Shown here piece by piece: positions 46,376 to 55,224 of a stretch of DNA of 64,000 bases. Below the pieces are notes generated by a model. It ran no database searches and was not told the DNA's origin. It saw only the letters and a list, made by a program, of their open reading frames with translations. The stretch comes from Lysobacter sp. Root690 (lineage in GTDB: Bacteria; Pseudomonadota; Gammaproteobacteria; Xanthomonadales; Xanthomonadaceae), in assembly GCF_001427785.1 (NCBI RefSeq), contig NZ_LMHM01000001.1, positions 178,346 to 242,345 of the forward strand. Reading direction: 5' to 3'. The first letter of the stretch is position 1; each line of letters opens with the position of its first letter. A program made the position numbers and the translations under genes.

Positions 46376-47494
46376 ATGAATATCATTCCTTTGCTTGTGC
46401 CCCACATGCCGCGAGCGGACAGCCTGCTGCCGTATTTACGACAAATCGACGAAAACCGGCACTACACCAATTTCGGTCCGATCAACGCCGAATTCGAACG
46501 TCGTATCGCCGCCGACGTGGGTCCGCAGTGGCTGCCCGAACAGGTCACCACCGTTTCCAATTGCACGGTCGGCCTGGAGCTCGCGCTGCAGGCGCTGGAG
46601 CTGCCTCCCGGAGCGCGCGTGTTGATTCCCGCCATCACCTTCGCGGCCACCGCGACCTCGGTGATCCGGGTCGGAATGAAGCCCGTGCTTTCCGATGTGG
46701 ATCCCCACAACTGGCTTCTGACTCCGGCGCTGGCCCGCGCGGCCGTCGCGCGCGGCCCTGTCGACGCCGTCATTCCGGTCTCGACCTTCGCTTGTCCGCA
46801 TCGCACCGACGAATGGGATGCCTTCGTTCGCGACACCTCGATACCCGTGGTGATAGACGCAGCCGGCGCTTTCGGCAACCAGCGACCGGGCGAGCTGACC
46901 GATGTCGTGTACAGCTTTCATGCCACCAAATCCTTCGGCACCGCCGAGGGCGGAGCGGTGCTGTCGCGCTCGATCGAACGAATCAAGCGCATTCGTAAGC
47001 TTTCGAATTTCGGAATCGACACCTCGATCGGCATGCTCGACTCCATCGGCACCAACGGCAAGATGAGCGAATACCACTGCGCCATCGGCCTGGCCTCGTT
47101 CGATCAATGGGACGACACCAAGCGCGCCCGGCGCGACTTGAGCGCCCGCTATGCGCGCGCACTGGCTCGAATCTGCCCCTTCCTCGACTATCAGACCAAG
47201 CCTGCCGACGGCATCTATCCGCTCTTGCCCGTATTGCTGCCGGCTGGAGCGTCGGCCGCGCGCTGGAGCGAACATCTGGCCAAACAAGGCATCCAGAGTC
47301 GCCGCTGGTATTCGCCGTCCCTGCACACTCATCCGGCATTGCGCGATACCGAGGTGTCCGGCCTGCTGGATGTCGCTGTCGACATCGGCGAGCGCATCCT
47401 CGGCCTGCCTTTCTTTATCGGCATGAGCGACGAGCAAATCGCCAGGGTCTGCGCGGCGTTGAGGGATGCGAACCAGGAGGGAGACCCGTTGTGA
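46376..47494 (+). CDS. DegT/DnrJ/EryC1-family sugar aminotransferase
   Basis: This 372-residue PLP enzyme is expected to aminate a nucleotide-linked keto sugar. The PLP Lys is K185 in FHATKSFGTAEGG, the cofactor-pyridine Asp is D161 in VVIDAAGAFGN, and TTVSNCTVGLELAL and IPAITFAATATSVIRVG are the usual substrate and phosphate-binding blocks. It starts 4 bp after gtrA. It differs from the second aminotransferase of the locus (WecE type), so the two probably act on different keto sugars. The product cannot be told from sequence. Confidence 0.9.
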   Translation: MNIIPLLVPHMPRADSLLPYLRQIDENRHYTNFGPINAEFERRIAADVGPQWLPEQVTTVSNCTVGLELALQALELPPGARVLIPAITFAATATSVIRVGMKPVLSDVDPHNWLLTPALARAAVARGPVDAVIPVSTFACPHRTDEWDAFVRDTSIPVVIDAAGAFGNQRPGELTDVVYSFHATKSFGTAEGGAVLSRSIERIKRIRKLSNFGIDTSIGMLDSIGTNGKMSEYHCAIGLASFDQWDDTKRARRDLSARYARALARICPFLDYQTKPADGIYPLLPVLLPAGASAARWSEHLAKQGIQSRRWYSPSLHTHPALRDTEVSGLLDVAVDIGERILGLPFFIGMSDEQIARVCAALRDANQEGDPL

Positions 47495-48468
47495 ACAAGG
47501 TGACCTACGTCATTCCCGTCTACCACAACGAAGGATCGATCAAGCGCACCTGGGAGACGATCGCTGCGCTTTACCAGGGCGGGCCGCTGGCCGCGCACCA
47601 GTACGAAATCATCTTCGTCAACGACGGTTCCAAGGACGGCTCTCAGGCCGAGATCGAGGAAGTGACGCGACTGGACCAGAACGTCCGCAGCATCCGCTTC
47701 AGCCGGAATTTCGGCCAGCTGGCGGCGATCGTGGCGGGCTATCGGCACGCCAGCGGCGACGCGATCATCAACATGTCGGCCGACCTGCAGGATCCGGCGG
47801 AGCTGACCGTCGACATGGTCGACAAATGGCTGGGCGGTTCGGAAGTCGTGGTGGCGTTTCGCGAGGATCGCGAAGATTCCTTCGGCGCCAAGTTCTTTTC
47901 CCGCCTGGCCTACGGTGCGCTGAGGGCATCCAACCCGGACATCCCGGCCGGCGGCTTCGACTTCGTGCTGATGAGCCGCCGCGCGCTTGACTTGTTTCTC
48001 AGCTACCGCGGACGCAACCGTTTTTACCAGGGCGACGTGATCTGGGCCGGCTTGACCACGACCTACCTGCCCTACGTGCGGCGTAAGCGGGAAGTCGGCA
48101 AGTCGCAGTACAACTTCAGCAAGAAGATGAAGCTGTTCTACGACTTCCTGCTCGACGGTTCCTATCTGCCCATCCGCATCATGTCGATGTGCGGCGTGGT
48201 TTTCGCGTTACTTGGCGTCGCCTATGCAGCGGTCATCGTCGTGGCCTGGACCATGCACGCCACACCTTTCACCGGCTGGGCGCCCATCATGGTGGCGTTG
48301 CTGGTCATCGGCGGCATCCTGATGTTCATGCTGGGCATCATCGGCGAATACCTCTGGCGCATTCTTGACGAGATCAAGGACAAGCCCTTGTACGTGATCG
48401 ACGAACGCACATCGTCCGCCACCGTCGTCGGAGGTGCTCCGGAACGAGCACCTGACCTGCATCCATGA
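47491..48468 (+). CDS. gtrB: GtrB/DPM1-type glycosyltransferase (polyprenyl-phosphate sugar synthase)
   Basis: A 325-residue GT2 enzyme with a C-terminal pair of transmembrane helices, the plan of GtrB and of DPM1-like enzymes that move a sugar from a nucleotide to undecaprenyl phosphate. The GT-A domain has VIPVYHNEGSI, IIFVNDGSKDGS, FSRNFGQLAAIVAGYRHASGD and the metal motif ADLQDP (DxD-like); the helices are about 235-260 and 270-295. It starts at a GTG overlapping the aminotransferase stop (GTGA), with GGAGG upstream. The operon of gtrA, aminotransferase and gtrB supports a lipid-linked amino sugar. Confidence 0.92.
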   Translation: MNKVTYVIPVYHNEGSIKRTWETIAALYQGGPLAAHQYEIIFVNDGSKDGSQAEIEEVTRLDQNVRSIRFSRNFGQLAAIVAGYRHASGDAIINMSADLQDPAELTVDMVDKWLGGSEVVVAFREDREDSFGAKFFSRLAYGALRASNPDIPAGGFDFVLMSRRALDLFLSYRGRNRFYQGDVIWAGLTTTYLPYVRRKREVGKSQYNFSKKMKLFYDFLLDGSYLPIRIMSMCGVVFALLGVAYAAVIVVAWTMHATPFTGWAPIMVALLVIGGILMFMLGIIGEYLWRILDEIKDKPLYVIDERTSSATVVGGAPERAPDLHP

Positions 48469-50618
48469 ATCGCCTCGCTCCCCGTTTTCCGCTGCCCGGC
48501 CGAATCGCAATGACCAACGTCGTCGCCTGCCTGATTTCCATTTTGGTCGCGATGATCGTGTGCTGGTATGGCGTGGGCATGAGCTACGGCCGCGCGGACG
48601 TACCGTTCATGTACGAAGGCGACTCGCTGCAATATTCCTACGTACTCGAAGCACAGAAGGCGGGCAGTGTATCGCGCATCGATCTGGCCGGCGCGCCCAT
48701 CGGCACCGATCATCTCGACTTCCCGAATGCCGACTACGCCAATCATGCGATGGCGAACGCGGTCGCGGCGCCTGGCGACTTCGGCCGTCGCTACAACCGC
48801 ATGTACCTGTTGGGCGTGGCGTTGACCGCATTGGCCGGGTTCGCCGTGGCCAGACGGCTCGGCATCGGCGTGGCCCTATCGGTCGCCGTATCGATCGCGT
48901 TCTCGGTGCTGCCGTTTCATTTCCTGCGCGAGCAGCATCTGTATTACAACAACTATTCGGCTTTCGCGCTGACCCTGCTGATCGCGACCTGGACGTATCT
49001 ACCCGCGGCTCCGAACGCGCCGCAACGGTCCCGGGCGTGGCGATGGACCTCTGTCGCTGCGCGTACCGCGATTCTGATCTGGATCGGCACCACCGGCATC
49101 TACTTCGGCTTTTTCGCCTGCGTGCTGATCGGCGCCGCCGGCATTCTCGGCTACCTGCAATTTCGAGCCGCTTCCAGCCTGCGCCGGATGCTGGTGTCGA
49201 TCGCGGCCATCGTCTTGTGCGTGACGGTGCAGCTATTGCCCACGACGCTGTATCGCATGGAGAACGGCCGCAATGACCGGGTCGCGGTGCGAACGGTCGC
49301 GGAAACCGAGCTGTTCGGTCTGAAAATCGCCCAAATGCTGCTTCCCGTGCAAGGCCATCGCTTCGAGCCGTTCGCCAAGCTCAGGGAACGCTACGATGCG
49401 GTCGCGCCGCTCAACACGGAGAATTCGACCGCCGGCCTCGGCCTGATCGGCACGGCCGGCTTCTGCCTGGCGCTGCTGGTGCTGCTGGTTCCCGCATTCC
49501 GCCGCCGACTGCCGCAGCAGGCGCAGTTCGCCGCGATGACCGTCGCGATCATGACGGTCTTCGCGACCATCGGTGGTTTCGCCACGCTGTTCTCGCTAAT
49601 CGTTTCGCCGGAGATCCGCGCGGTCAACCGCGTTTCGCCGCTGATCGGCTACGCCTCCCTGATCGTATTGGCCAGTGCCGTGCAATTGGCGGCAACGACT
49701 TATAACCGGCGCTGGCTCGCACCGTTAGCCGCGGTATTGATGGTGCTGATCGCGATCCCCGATCAAATGCCCGACCGGCGCAGGATGCTCAAGGAACGCA
49801 ATGCCACGGCCATCGCCCGCTTCGACAGCGATCGGAAATTCGTGGCCGACCTGCGCAAACAGCTTCCACTCGGCGCCGACGTGCTGCAATTGCCGTTCCT
49901 CGAATACCCGGAGACCGTCACCCCGATCGGTCACTACACCCAGTTTCGCAACCAGTTGCACGGACTGGATCTGCACTGGACCTACGGCGCGATGAAGGGA
50001 CGCGCCGCGTCGGACTGGCTGTCCATGCTGGTCGCGCAGTCGCCTGACGAAGCCGTGCGCTTGTTCGACTCCGCGGGCTACACCGGCGTGGTCGTGGATG
50101 AACGCGATCGCACCCCCTGGATCGACGGATTTCTGCGCCAACTCGCCGCAACCCATCCGCTGACCACGGTGGTGTCCAGCGATGGGACCCAGACAGGTTA
50201 CGCCTTGAAAAATCCAAAAACCGCCGCGCCGACATTGTTGATGGCGCTGGGACAAGGCTGGTATGTACGAGAGGACCAGGGCGGCGGCAGAGCACTGATA
50301 TGGTCATCGGGCGACGCCTCCATCCATGTCGCTCCGGTGGCTGGCGGCCTTTCCGGCTGCTCATTGAACTTGGAACTGGGCACCGTCGTTCCGCGCCACA
50401 TCGAGCTGTGGGTGGATGGCGATTTGGCGGCGCAAACCGAAGTCCGACCTGATGCGCCCGCGCGCGTCGCGCTGCCGGTTCCCAAGCAAGGCGCGGCGGT
50501 ACGCCTCAAGACCACCCCGGCAGCCGCACTGCCTGGAAACGGTGACACGCGCCCCTTGGCCTTCTGGCTGGCGATTGGCGATCCGGTTCTATGCGGCGGC
50601 GCTGGACGCTTACAGTGA
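48465..50618 (+). CDS. Large polytopic membrane protein, GtrC-like candidate glycosyltransferase
   Basis: The 717-residue protein has about ten to twelve transmembrane helices (residues 15-450) and a soluble C-terminal part (about 460-717). The first periplasmic loop has the acidic motif FMYEGDSLQY, which fits the catalytic Asp of GT-C enzymes, and the loop between helices has REQHLYYNNYSAF. The C-terminal part begins with the TAIARFDSDRKFVADLRKQL region and has a beta-sandwich-like end. It overlaps gtrB by ATGA. In Gtr systems the third gene is the specific transferase that attaches the flipped sugar to O-antigen; by position this is it. It has low similarity to known GtrC proteins, so function is inferred. 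Confidence 0.75.
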   Translation: MNRLAPRFPLPGRIAMTNVVACLISILVAMIVCWYGVGMSYGRADVPFMYEGDSLQYSYVLEAQKAGSVSRIDLAGAPIGTDHLDFPNADYANHAMANAVAAPGDFGRRYNRMYLLGVALTALAGFAVARRLGIGVALSVAVSIAFSVLPFHFLREQHLYYNNYSAFALTLLIATWTYLPAAPNAPQRSRAWRWTSVAARTAILIWIGTTGIYFGFFACVLIGAAGILGYLQFRAASSLRRMLVSIAAIVLCVTVQLLPTTLYRMENGRNDRVAVRTVAETELFGLKIAQMLLPVQGHRFEPFAKLRERYDAVAPLNTENSTAGLGLIGTAGFCLALLVLLVPAFRRRLPQQAQFAAMTVAIMTVFATIGGFATLFSLIVSPEIRAVNRVSPLIGYASLIVLASAVQLAATTYNRRWLAPLAAVLMVLIAIPDQMPDRRRMLKERNATAIARFDSDRKFVADLRKQLPLGADVLQLPFLEYPETVTPIGHYTQFRNQLHGLDLHWTYGAMKGRAASDWLSMLVAQSPDEAVRLFDSAGYTGVVVDERDRTPWIDGFLRQLAATHPLTTVVSSDGTQTGYALKNPKTAAPTLLMALGQGWYVREDQGGGRALIWSSGDASIHVAPVAGGLSGCSLNLELGTVVPRHIELWVDGDLAAQTEVRPDAPARVALPVPKQGAAVRLKTTPAAALPGNGDTRPLAFWLAIGDPVLCGGAGRLQ

Positions 50619-51050
50619 CGCCGCGGCTCGACGGCATGGCTTTCATCTAGCGAGGGCATCTGGTCGCGACGCCACACCCGTCGCCGACCTGCGCGCCGAC
50701 GAATACCGTCAGCCCACCCGCGCCAGGGCCTGCGATATCCGGATTGCCGCCTGAGAGTAAGCCGGCTTGATGCGGGCCGGTGAACGCACCTGGAATCTCA
50801 ACTTCGCAATACCTCGAATCCGGCCCGACGCAGGACGAAGGCCATGATTCAGCCGCTCAACCGCGGATAGCTCAGCCAAGGCTCGAGAGCGTCCAGCCGG
50901 GCGGAATGCCGGCCCGTCCTCCCTCATGACGGTCTCCGTTAGAATTGCTGGATATTGGTCGCCCCGATACGACACTGGCCGGATCCGCCTGAAAACCGGG
51001 GCGACGTCCGCGTTTTACCCGGCCATTCATTCCATTAAGAAGCAAACCTC
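50619..51050. other. Intergenic region between glycan cassettes A and B
   Basis: About 430 bp without a supported gene. It separates the two cassettes and holds the shared promoter-like box at 50932-50947, about 100 bp before the next start. No hairpin with T-run was found after the 717-residue gene. Confidence 0.5.
50932..50947 (+). promoter_or_regulatory. Promoter-like box upstream of cassette B
   Basis: The same 16-mer as at 43342-43357 (gtctccgttagaattg), with a TAGAAT hexamer, 104 bases before the ATG at 51051. The leader would be about 95 bases. Confidence 0.45.
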
Positions 51051-52031
51051 ATGATCGCAGCCAATCCCATTGCCCAGCGCGCCGAGCCTACCAAGGGACT
51101 GCTATCCGTGGTTTCACCCGTGTACGGGTGCGAAGGCTGCCTGGAAGAACTGGTGCACCGCATCACGGCGGCGGTGCTACCGACCGGCATGGCGCTGGAA
51201 ATTCTATTGGTCAACGACGGCAGCCCGGACGGCTCGTGGCAGAGAATCGTGGAGCTGGCCGAGCATCTGCCCAATGTACGCGGCCTGAGACTGTCGCGGA
51301 ATTTCGGACAGCATTACGCCATCGCGGCGGGCATCGAGCATGCGCGCGGCGAGTGGGTCGCCGTGCTCGATTGCGACCTGCAAGATTTGCCTGAAGAACT
51401 GCCCAAGTTGCTCGATGCCGCTCTCGCCGGTAATGAAATCGTATTCGCGCAGCGTATCGATCGCCAGGACACCGCATTCAAGCGTCTGACTTCCTATACG
51501 TTCTACCGCCTGCTCAGCTACCTGACCGAAGTCAAATACGATCACAGCATCGCCAACTTCGGCATTTTCAGTCGCAAGGTGATCGACACCGTAAATCGGA
51601 TGCCCGAGTCGGACCGATTCTTCCCGCTGATGATCAAATGGACCGGATTCCGAACCGCTACCGTGCCCGTCGAACATGCGATGCGTCAGCACGGAACGAG
51701 CAGCTATAGCCTGCGCAAGCTCATTCGATTGGCATTGAATGTGGTGCTGTCTTATTCCGACAAGCCGCTGCGGCTGGTGGTGAAACTCGGCCTGATGTTC
51801 TCGCTGGTCTCGATCGCTTTCGTAGCATTCAGCGTCTATCGATACTTGTTGGGCGACGTGGCGGTTGCCGGCTTCACCAGCATCGTCGCTTCGATATGGC
51901 TCATCGGCAGCGTCACCATCTTCTGCACCGGCATTACAGGGCTGTATATCGGCCGCTTGTTCAACGACGCCAAGCGCCGGCCTTATTACATCGTCAGCGA
52001 AGAAGTAACCTCCTCGGAGCGCCGCGCTTGA
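51051..52031 (+). CDS. ArnC/DPM1-type glycosyltransferase
   Basis: A 326-residue GT2 enzyme with two C-terminal transmembrane helices, the same plan as GtrB of cassette A. The GT-A domain has LSVVSPVYGCEGCLEELV, ILLVNDGSPDGSW, LSRNFGQHYAIAAGIEHARGEW and the metal motif DCDLQDLPEELP. Helices are around 240-262 and 275-298. It resembles ArnC, which loads an amino sugar onto undecaprenyl phosphate. A small SMR-type flippase gene two positions later supports that role. It is the first gene of cassette B and has a long leader. Confidence 0.92.
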   Translation: MIAANPIAQRAEPTKGLLSVVSPVYGCEGCLEELVHRITAAVLPTGMALEILLVNDGSPDGSWQRIVELAEHLPNVRGLRLSRNFGQHYAIAAGIEHARGEWVAVLDCDLQDLPEELPKLLDAALAGNEIVFAQRIDRQDTAFKRLTSYTFYRLLSYLTEVKYDHSIANFGIFSRKVIDTVNRMPESDRFFPLMIKWTGFRTATVPVEHAMRQHGTSSYSLRKLIRLALNVVLSYSDKPLRLVVKLGLMFSLVSIAFVAFSVYRYLLGDVAVAGFTSIVASIWLIGSVTIFCTGITGLYIGRLFNDAKRRPYYIVSEEVTSSERRA

Positions 52032-53089
52032 GCAACAACCGCCTGACTCCCGAGTCCAGCGAAGTGCTGAAGTTCTCCGAGCCGGACTCTCGACGCTTCG
52101 CTTACCGAATATTCCGCGGCGCCACCGCATCGCCGGATCCGCATCGCCTGCTGCGCGAGATCGTAGCGCAGCAAGTGGACATCGCGATCGTGCGCAGTCC
52201 GGTCGGGCATGCTTCCGCCATGCAACCCCTCGCCGCGCTCGGCTTGTCGCCCATCCACGCCGATACGCTGGTCTATTACCGGGCCGCGGTGAGCGACCAT
52301 CGCGCACGCACCGCGCGTAATCACGACCTGACTATCTCCGAGGCGACTGGAGTCGACCTTGAAGGGCTTCAGCAGGTCGCGGCGCTGGCTTTCGCCGGCT
52401 ACATTAGTCACTACAGCGCCAATCCCCTGCTGGACGCGGCCAAATCCAGCGCGGGTTACATCGAGTGGGCGAGCGGCTACCTCACCCACCCCGAACCGGG
52501 AAAAATCACTTGGGTAGCGCGTCGCGGCCAACAGGTAGTCGGCTTCGTATGCTGCATGGTCGACCGCGATGCGGGTAGCTGCGAGATTGTCCTCAACGCG
52601 GTCCATCCCGATCACGCCGGCGGCGGCGTTTACACCGACTTGGTCAGGCATGCGATGACGCAGTGCAGCAATAGCGGCATAAAGAAAATCGAAATATCCA
52701 CCCAGATATGGAACCATGCCGTGCAAAAAGTCTGGGCGCGAGAGGGTTTCGCCTTGCACCGCGCGTATGACACATATCACATCAATGCACTGCTCCACGC
52801 TGGCGAAACGCTGGTCGAACGCGAGTTCGTGCTCACCCGAGGCAATAATGCAGGCGAAGTGGTTGCGATCTCAGACGCCATGCAGGCTTTCGGCGAACCG
52901 CTCGCGTCGGCTACCGGACTATCCGTGACGGTGCTGTCGCCGCTACAGGGTGGCGCACCCTATCTCGCCCGCGTCCGCTTGCTGACCGATGCGACTGACA
53001 TGCCGATGTTAGTCGCGACAATGCACGATGCGGCCGGTGATCTGAAGCTGCTTTGCTACGCAAACACCACCTCACAGGAGTCCGTCTGA
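52028..53089 (+). CDS. GNAT acetyltransferase, WecD-like
   Basis: A 353-residue protein with an N-terminal WecD-like domain (about 10-90; REIVAQQVDIAIVRSP and MQPLAALGLSPIHAD), a central GNAT domain (100-240; LNAVHPDHAGGGVYTDLVRHAM is the acetyl-CoA loop and VWAREGFALHRAYDTYHI the end), and about 110 further residues of unknown role. WecD acetylates dTDP-4-amino-4,6-dideoxygalactose, the product of WecE encoded two genes on. The only start in a sensible place is a TTG that overlaps the previous stop (TTGA); earlier starts lie inside the preceding gene. Acyl group and exact substrate are inferred. Confidence 0.82.
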   Translation: MSNNRLTPESSEVLKFSEPDSRRFAYRIFRGATASPDPHRLLREIVAQQVDIAIVRSPVGHASAMQPLAALGLSPIHADTLVYYRAAVSDHRARTARNHDLTISEATGVDLEGLQQVAALAFAGYISHYSANPLLDAAKSSAGYIEWASGYLTHPEPGKITWVARRGQQVVGFVCCMVDRDAGSCEIVLNAVHPDHAGGGVYTDLVRHAMTQCSNSGIKKIEISTQIWNHAVQKVWAREGFALHRAYDTYHINALLHAGETLVEREFVLTRGNNAGEVVAISDAMQAFGEPLASATGLSVTVLSPLQGGAPYLARVRLLTDATDMPMLVATMHDAAGDLKLLCYANTTSQESV

Positions 53090-53090
53090 C

Positions 53091-53456
53091 GTGGGCTATC
53101 TATTCATCGCCCTGACGGTGCTGTTCACTGTCTACGGCCAACTGGTTCTCAAATGGCAGGTCGGCCTGGCTGGAACGGTGCCGGACACCGTCAGCGGCAA
53201 GATCACGTTCCTGCTGAACACGCTTACCAATCCCTGGGTCATCAGCGGGCTGGGCTCGGCCTTCATCGCTTCTTTGTTCTGGATGCTGGCGCTGAGCAAG
53301 TTGCCGCTCAGCACCGCCTATCCCTACACTGCGACGAGTTTTCTGCTTATTCTGCTGTTCGGCGCGACATTTTTCAGCGAGCCGGTGACTGCGGGCAAGA
53401 TTCTGGGAACCGCTTTAATCGTGGGCGGCATTGCCGTGCTTTCCCTAAAAGGCTGA
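53091..53456 (+). CDS. ArnE/ArnF-like SMR-family flippase subunit
   Basis: A 121-residue protein with four transmembrane helices of the small multidrug resistance fold. The essential Glu of EmrE (Glu14) is replaced here: LFTVYGQLVLKW has Thr where EmrE has Glu. ArnE, which moves undecaprenyl-phosphate aminoarabinose, has the same change at this place (LLSVAGQLCQKQ). KLPLSTAYPYTATSF and the end LIVGGIAVLSLKG also match ArnE. It starts at a GTG one base after the GNAT gene. It may work as a homodimer, since no second small gene is present. Confidence 0.85.
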   Translation: MGYLFIALTVLFTVYGQLVLKWQVGLAGTVPDTVSGKITFLLNTLTNPWVISGLGSAFIASLFWMLALSKLPLSTAYPYTATSFLLILLFGATFFSEPVTAGKILGTALIVGGIAVLSLKG

Positions 53457-53472
53457 TCAAGCGAGATTCAAC

Positions 53473-54093
53473 ATGGCGCAGGTTACTAGCGGCATCCGCA
53501 GCATTCTGTCGAACCCCTTCGTCTACGATTCATTCCAAAATCTGCTGGGCGCCGAGCGGCATCGTCGGCTTATCTGTTCGGATTACGTCCGCCCTGGCGA
53601 CGGCGGCATGATCGTCGACGTAGGTTGCGGCACGGCGATGATCCTTCAGCATTTGCCCAAGGACGTGCGCTACTTCGGCTTCGATCTTTCTCCGGCGTAC
53701 ATCGACGCCGCCAAAGCGCGCTACGGAACGCGCGGCACTTTCATGTGCCGCGACATCACGCAACTCAGCGAGGATGAACTACCGCAGTGTGATACGGCCT
53801 TGGCCATTGGCTTGTTGCACCATCTCGACGATGCGGACGCCTCCGCGCTGATAGCGCATCTGTACAAGCGCTTGGCGCCTGGTGGCCGACTCATCACCGT
53901 GGACCCGGCGTATTGGGAGCCGCAGTCAACGGCCGCGCGTTTCCTGATTTCCCGCGACCGCGGCCAGAACGTGCGCGAGGGGGCGGCCTACAAGGCGCTT
54001 GTCCCCGATATTTACTCGAATACACAACTGCACCGCCGCGACGACTTGCTCCACATTCCCTACTCACACGCCGTTCTGGAGTGCACCAAGTGA
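53473..54093 (+). CDS. SAM-dependent methyltransferase
   Basis: A 206-residue class I methyltransferase with motif I MIVDVGCGTAMILQHL (about 46-61), an acidic motif II in FGFDLSP, and motif III-like DTALAIGLLHHLDDADA. The short C-terminal part has FLISRDRGQNVREG. It starts 16 bp after the flippase gene, and its stop overlaps the wecE start by GTGA. In this operon it could methylate the amino sugar or a hydroxyl group. The target cannot be read from sequence. Confidence 0.88.
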   Translation: MAQVTSGIRSILSNPFVYDSFQNLLGAERHRRLICSDYVRPGDGGMIVDVGCGTAMILQHLPKDVRYFGFDLSPAYIDAAKARYGTRGTFMCRDITQLSEDELPQCDTALAIGLLHHLDDADASALIAHLYKRLAPGGRLITVDPAYWEPQSTAARFLISRDRGQNVREGAAYKALVPDIYSNTQLHRRDDLLHIPYSHAVLECTK

Positions 54094-55223
54094 AGGTACC
54101 GTTCAACCGCCCCTACATGACGGGCAATGAACTTTCCAACATCGCCGAAGCGCATGCGAACGGCCATCTATCCGGCGACGGCGCTTTCACCAAGAAGTGC
54201 CATGCGTGGCTGGAAGCCAATACCCACGCGAACCGCGCCTTGTTGACCCACTCATGCACCGCGGCGCTGGAAATGGCCGCGTTGCTGACCGATCTGAAAC
54301 CCGGCGACGAAGTCATCATGCCGTCGTTCACCTTCGTCTCGACAGCCAACGCCTTCGTCTTGCGCGGAGCGGTGCCGGTATTCGTGGATATCCGCGCCGA
54401 CACGCTTAATCTGGACGAGCGCCTGATCGAAGCCGCGATCACCCCCCGCACCAAGGCCATCTGCGTCGTGCATTACGCGGGCGTTTCCTGCGACATGGAC
54501 GCGATCGGCGACATCGCCAGGAAACACGGTCTCTACGTCATCGAAGATGCCGCCCAAGGCATCTGCTCGACCTACAAGGACCGGCCGCTGGGCACTATCG
54601 GCGACCTGGGCGCGCTGAGCTTCCACGAAACAAAGAACATCATCTCGGGCGAAGGCGGCGCCTTGCTCGTGCGCGACCCGGAGTTCGGCGAACGCGCCGA
54701 AATCATTCGCGAAAAAGGCACCAACCGCAGCCGCTTCTTCCGCGGACAAGTCGACAAATACACATGGGTCGACCAAGGATCGTCGTTCCTGCCCGGAGAA
54801 ATCACCGCGGCGTTTCTGTCCGCCCAACTCGACCAGGCCGAAGCGATCACCGAACGGCGCCTGGCGCTATGGCAGCGCTACTACGAGTGGGCGCAGCAAT
54901 ACGAATCCCGCGGACTCATCCGCCGGCCCATCGTGCCTTCCGACTGCAGGCACAACGCGCATATGTTCTATATGTTGCTGCCCGACCTCGAGACGCGTAC
55001 TCGGTTCATCCAGCAACTGCGCGAGCACGACGTCCAGGCGGTGTTCCACTACATCCCGCTTCACTCGGCCCCGCACGGACTCAAGACCGGGCGCGCGCAT
55101 GGCGACCTGAGCGTGACCGACCGGGTGTCCGACACGCTGGTTCGCATGCCCCTTTGGGTCGGATTGGATAGTCAGCTCGACCGCGTGTTTTCCGTCGCCG
55201 GCGACGCGCTGGAGAAGCTTTGA
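54090..55223 (+). CDS. wecE: dTDP-4-amino-4,6-dideoxygalactose transaminase (WecE)
   Basis: WecE aminates dTDP-4-keto-6-deoxyglucose to dTDP-4-amino-4,6-dideoxy-D-galactose. The 377-residue protein closely follows E. coli WecE: VPFNRPYMTGNEL, EVIMPSFTFVSTANAFVLRG, VIEDAAQGICSTYK (PLP Asp153), SFHETKNIISGEGG (Lys182), REKGTNRSRFFRGQVDKYTW and NAHMFYMLL. The start is a GTG overlapping the preceding stop. With a WecD-like acetyltransferase in the operon, the expected product is dTDP-Fuc4NAc or a relative. RmlA and RmlB, needed for the precursor, lie outside the window. Confidence 0.95.
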   Translation: MKVPFNRPYMTGNELSNIAEAHANGHLSGDGAFTKKCHAWLEANTHANRALLTHSCTAALEMAALLTDLKPGDEVIMPSFTFVSTANAFVLRGAVPVFVDIRADTLNLDERLIEAAITPRTKAICVVHYAGVSCDMDAIGDIARKHGLYVIEDAAQGICSTYKDRPLGTIGDLGALSFHETKNIISGEGGALLVRDPEFGERAEIIREKGTNRSRFFRGQVDKYTWVDQGSSFLPGEITAAFLSAQLDQAEAITERRLALWQRYYEWAQQYESRGLIRRPIVPSDCRHNAHMFYMLLPDLETRTRFIQQLREHDVQAVFHYIPLHSAPHGLKTGRAHGDLSVTDRVSDTLVRMPLWVGLDSQLDRVFSVAGDALEKL

Positions 55224-55224
55224 G

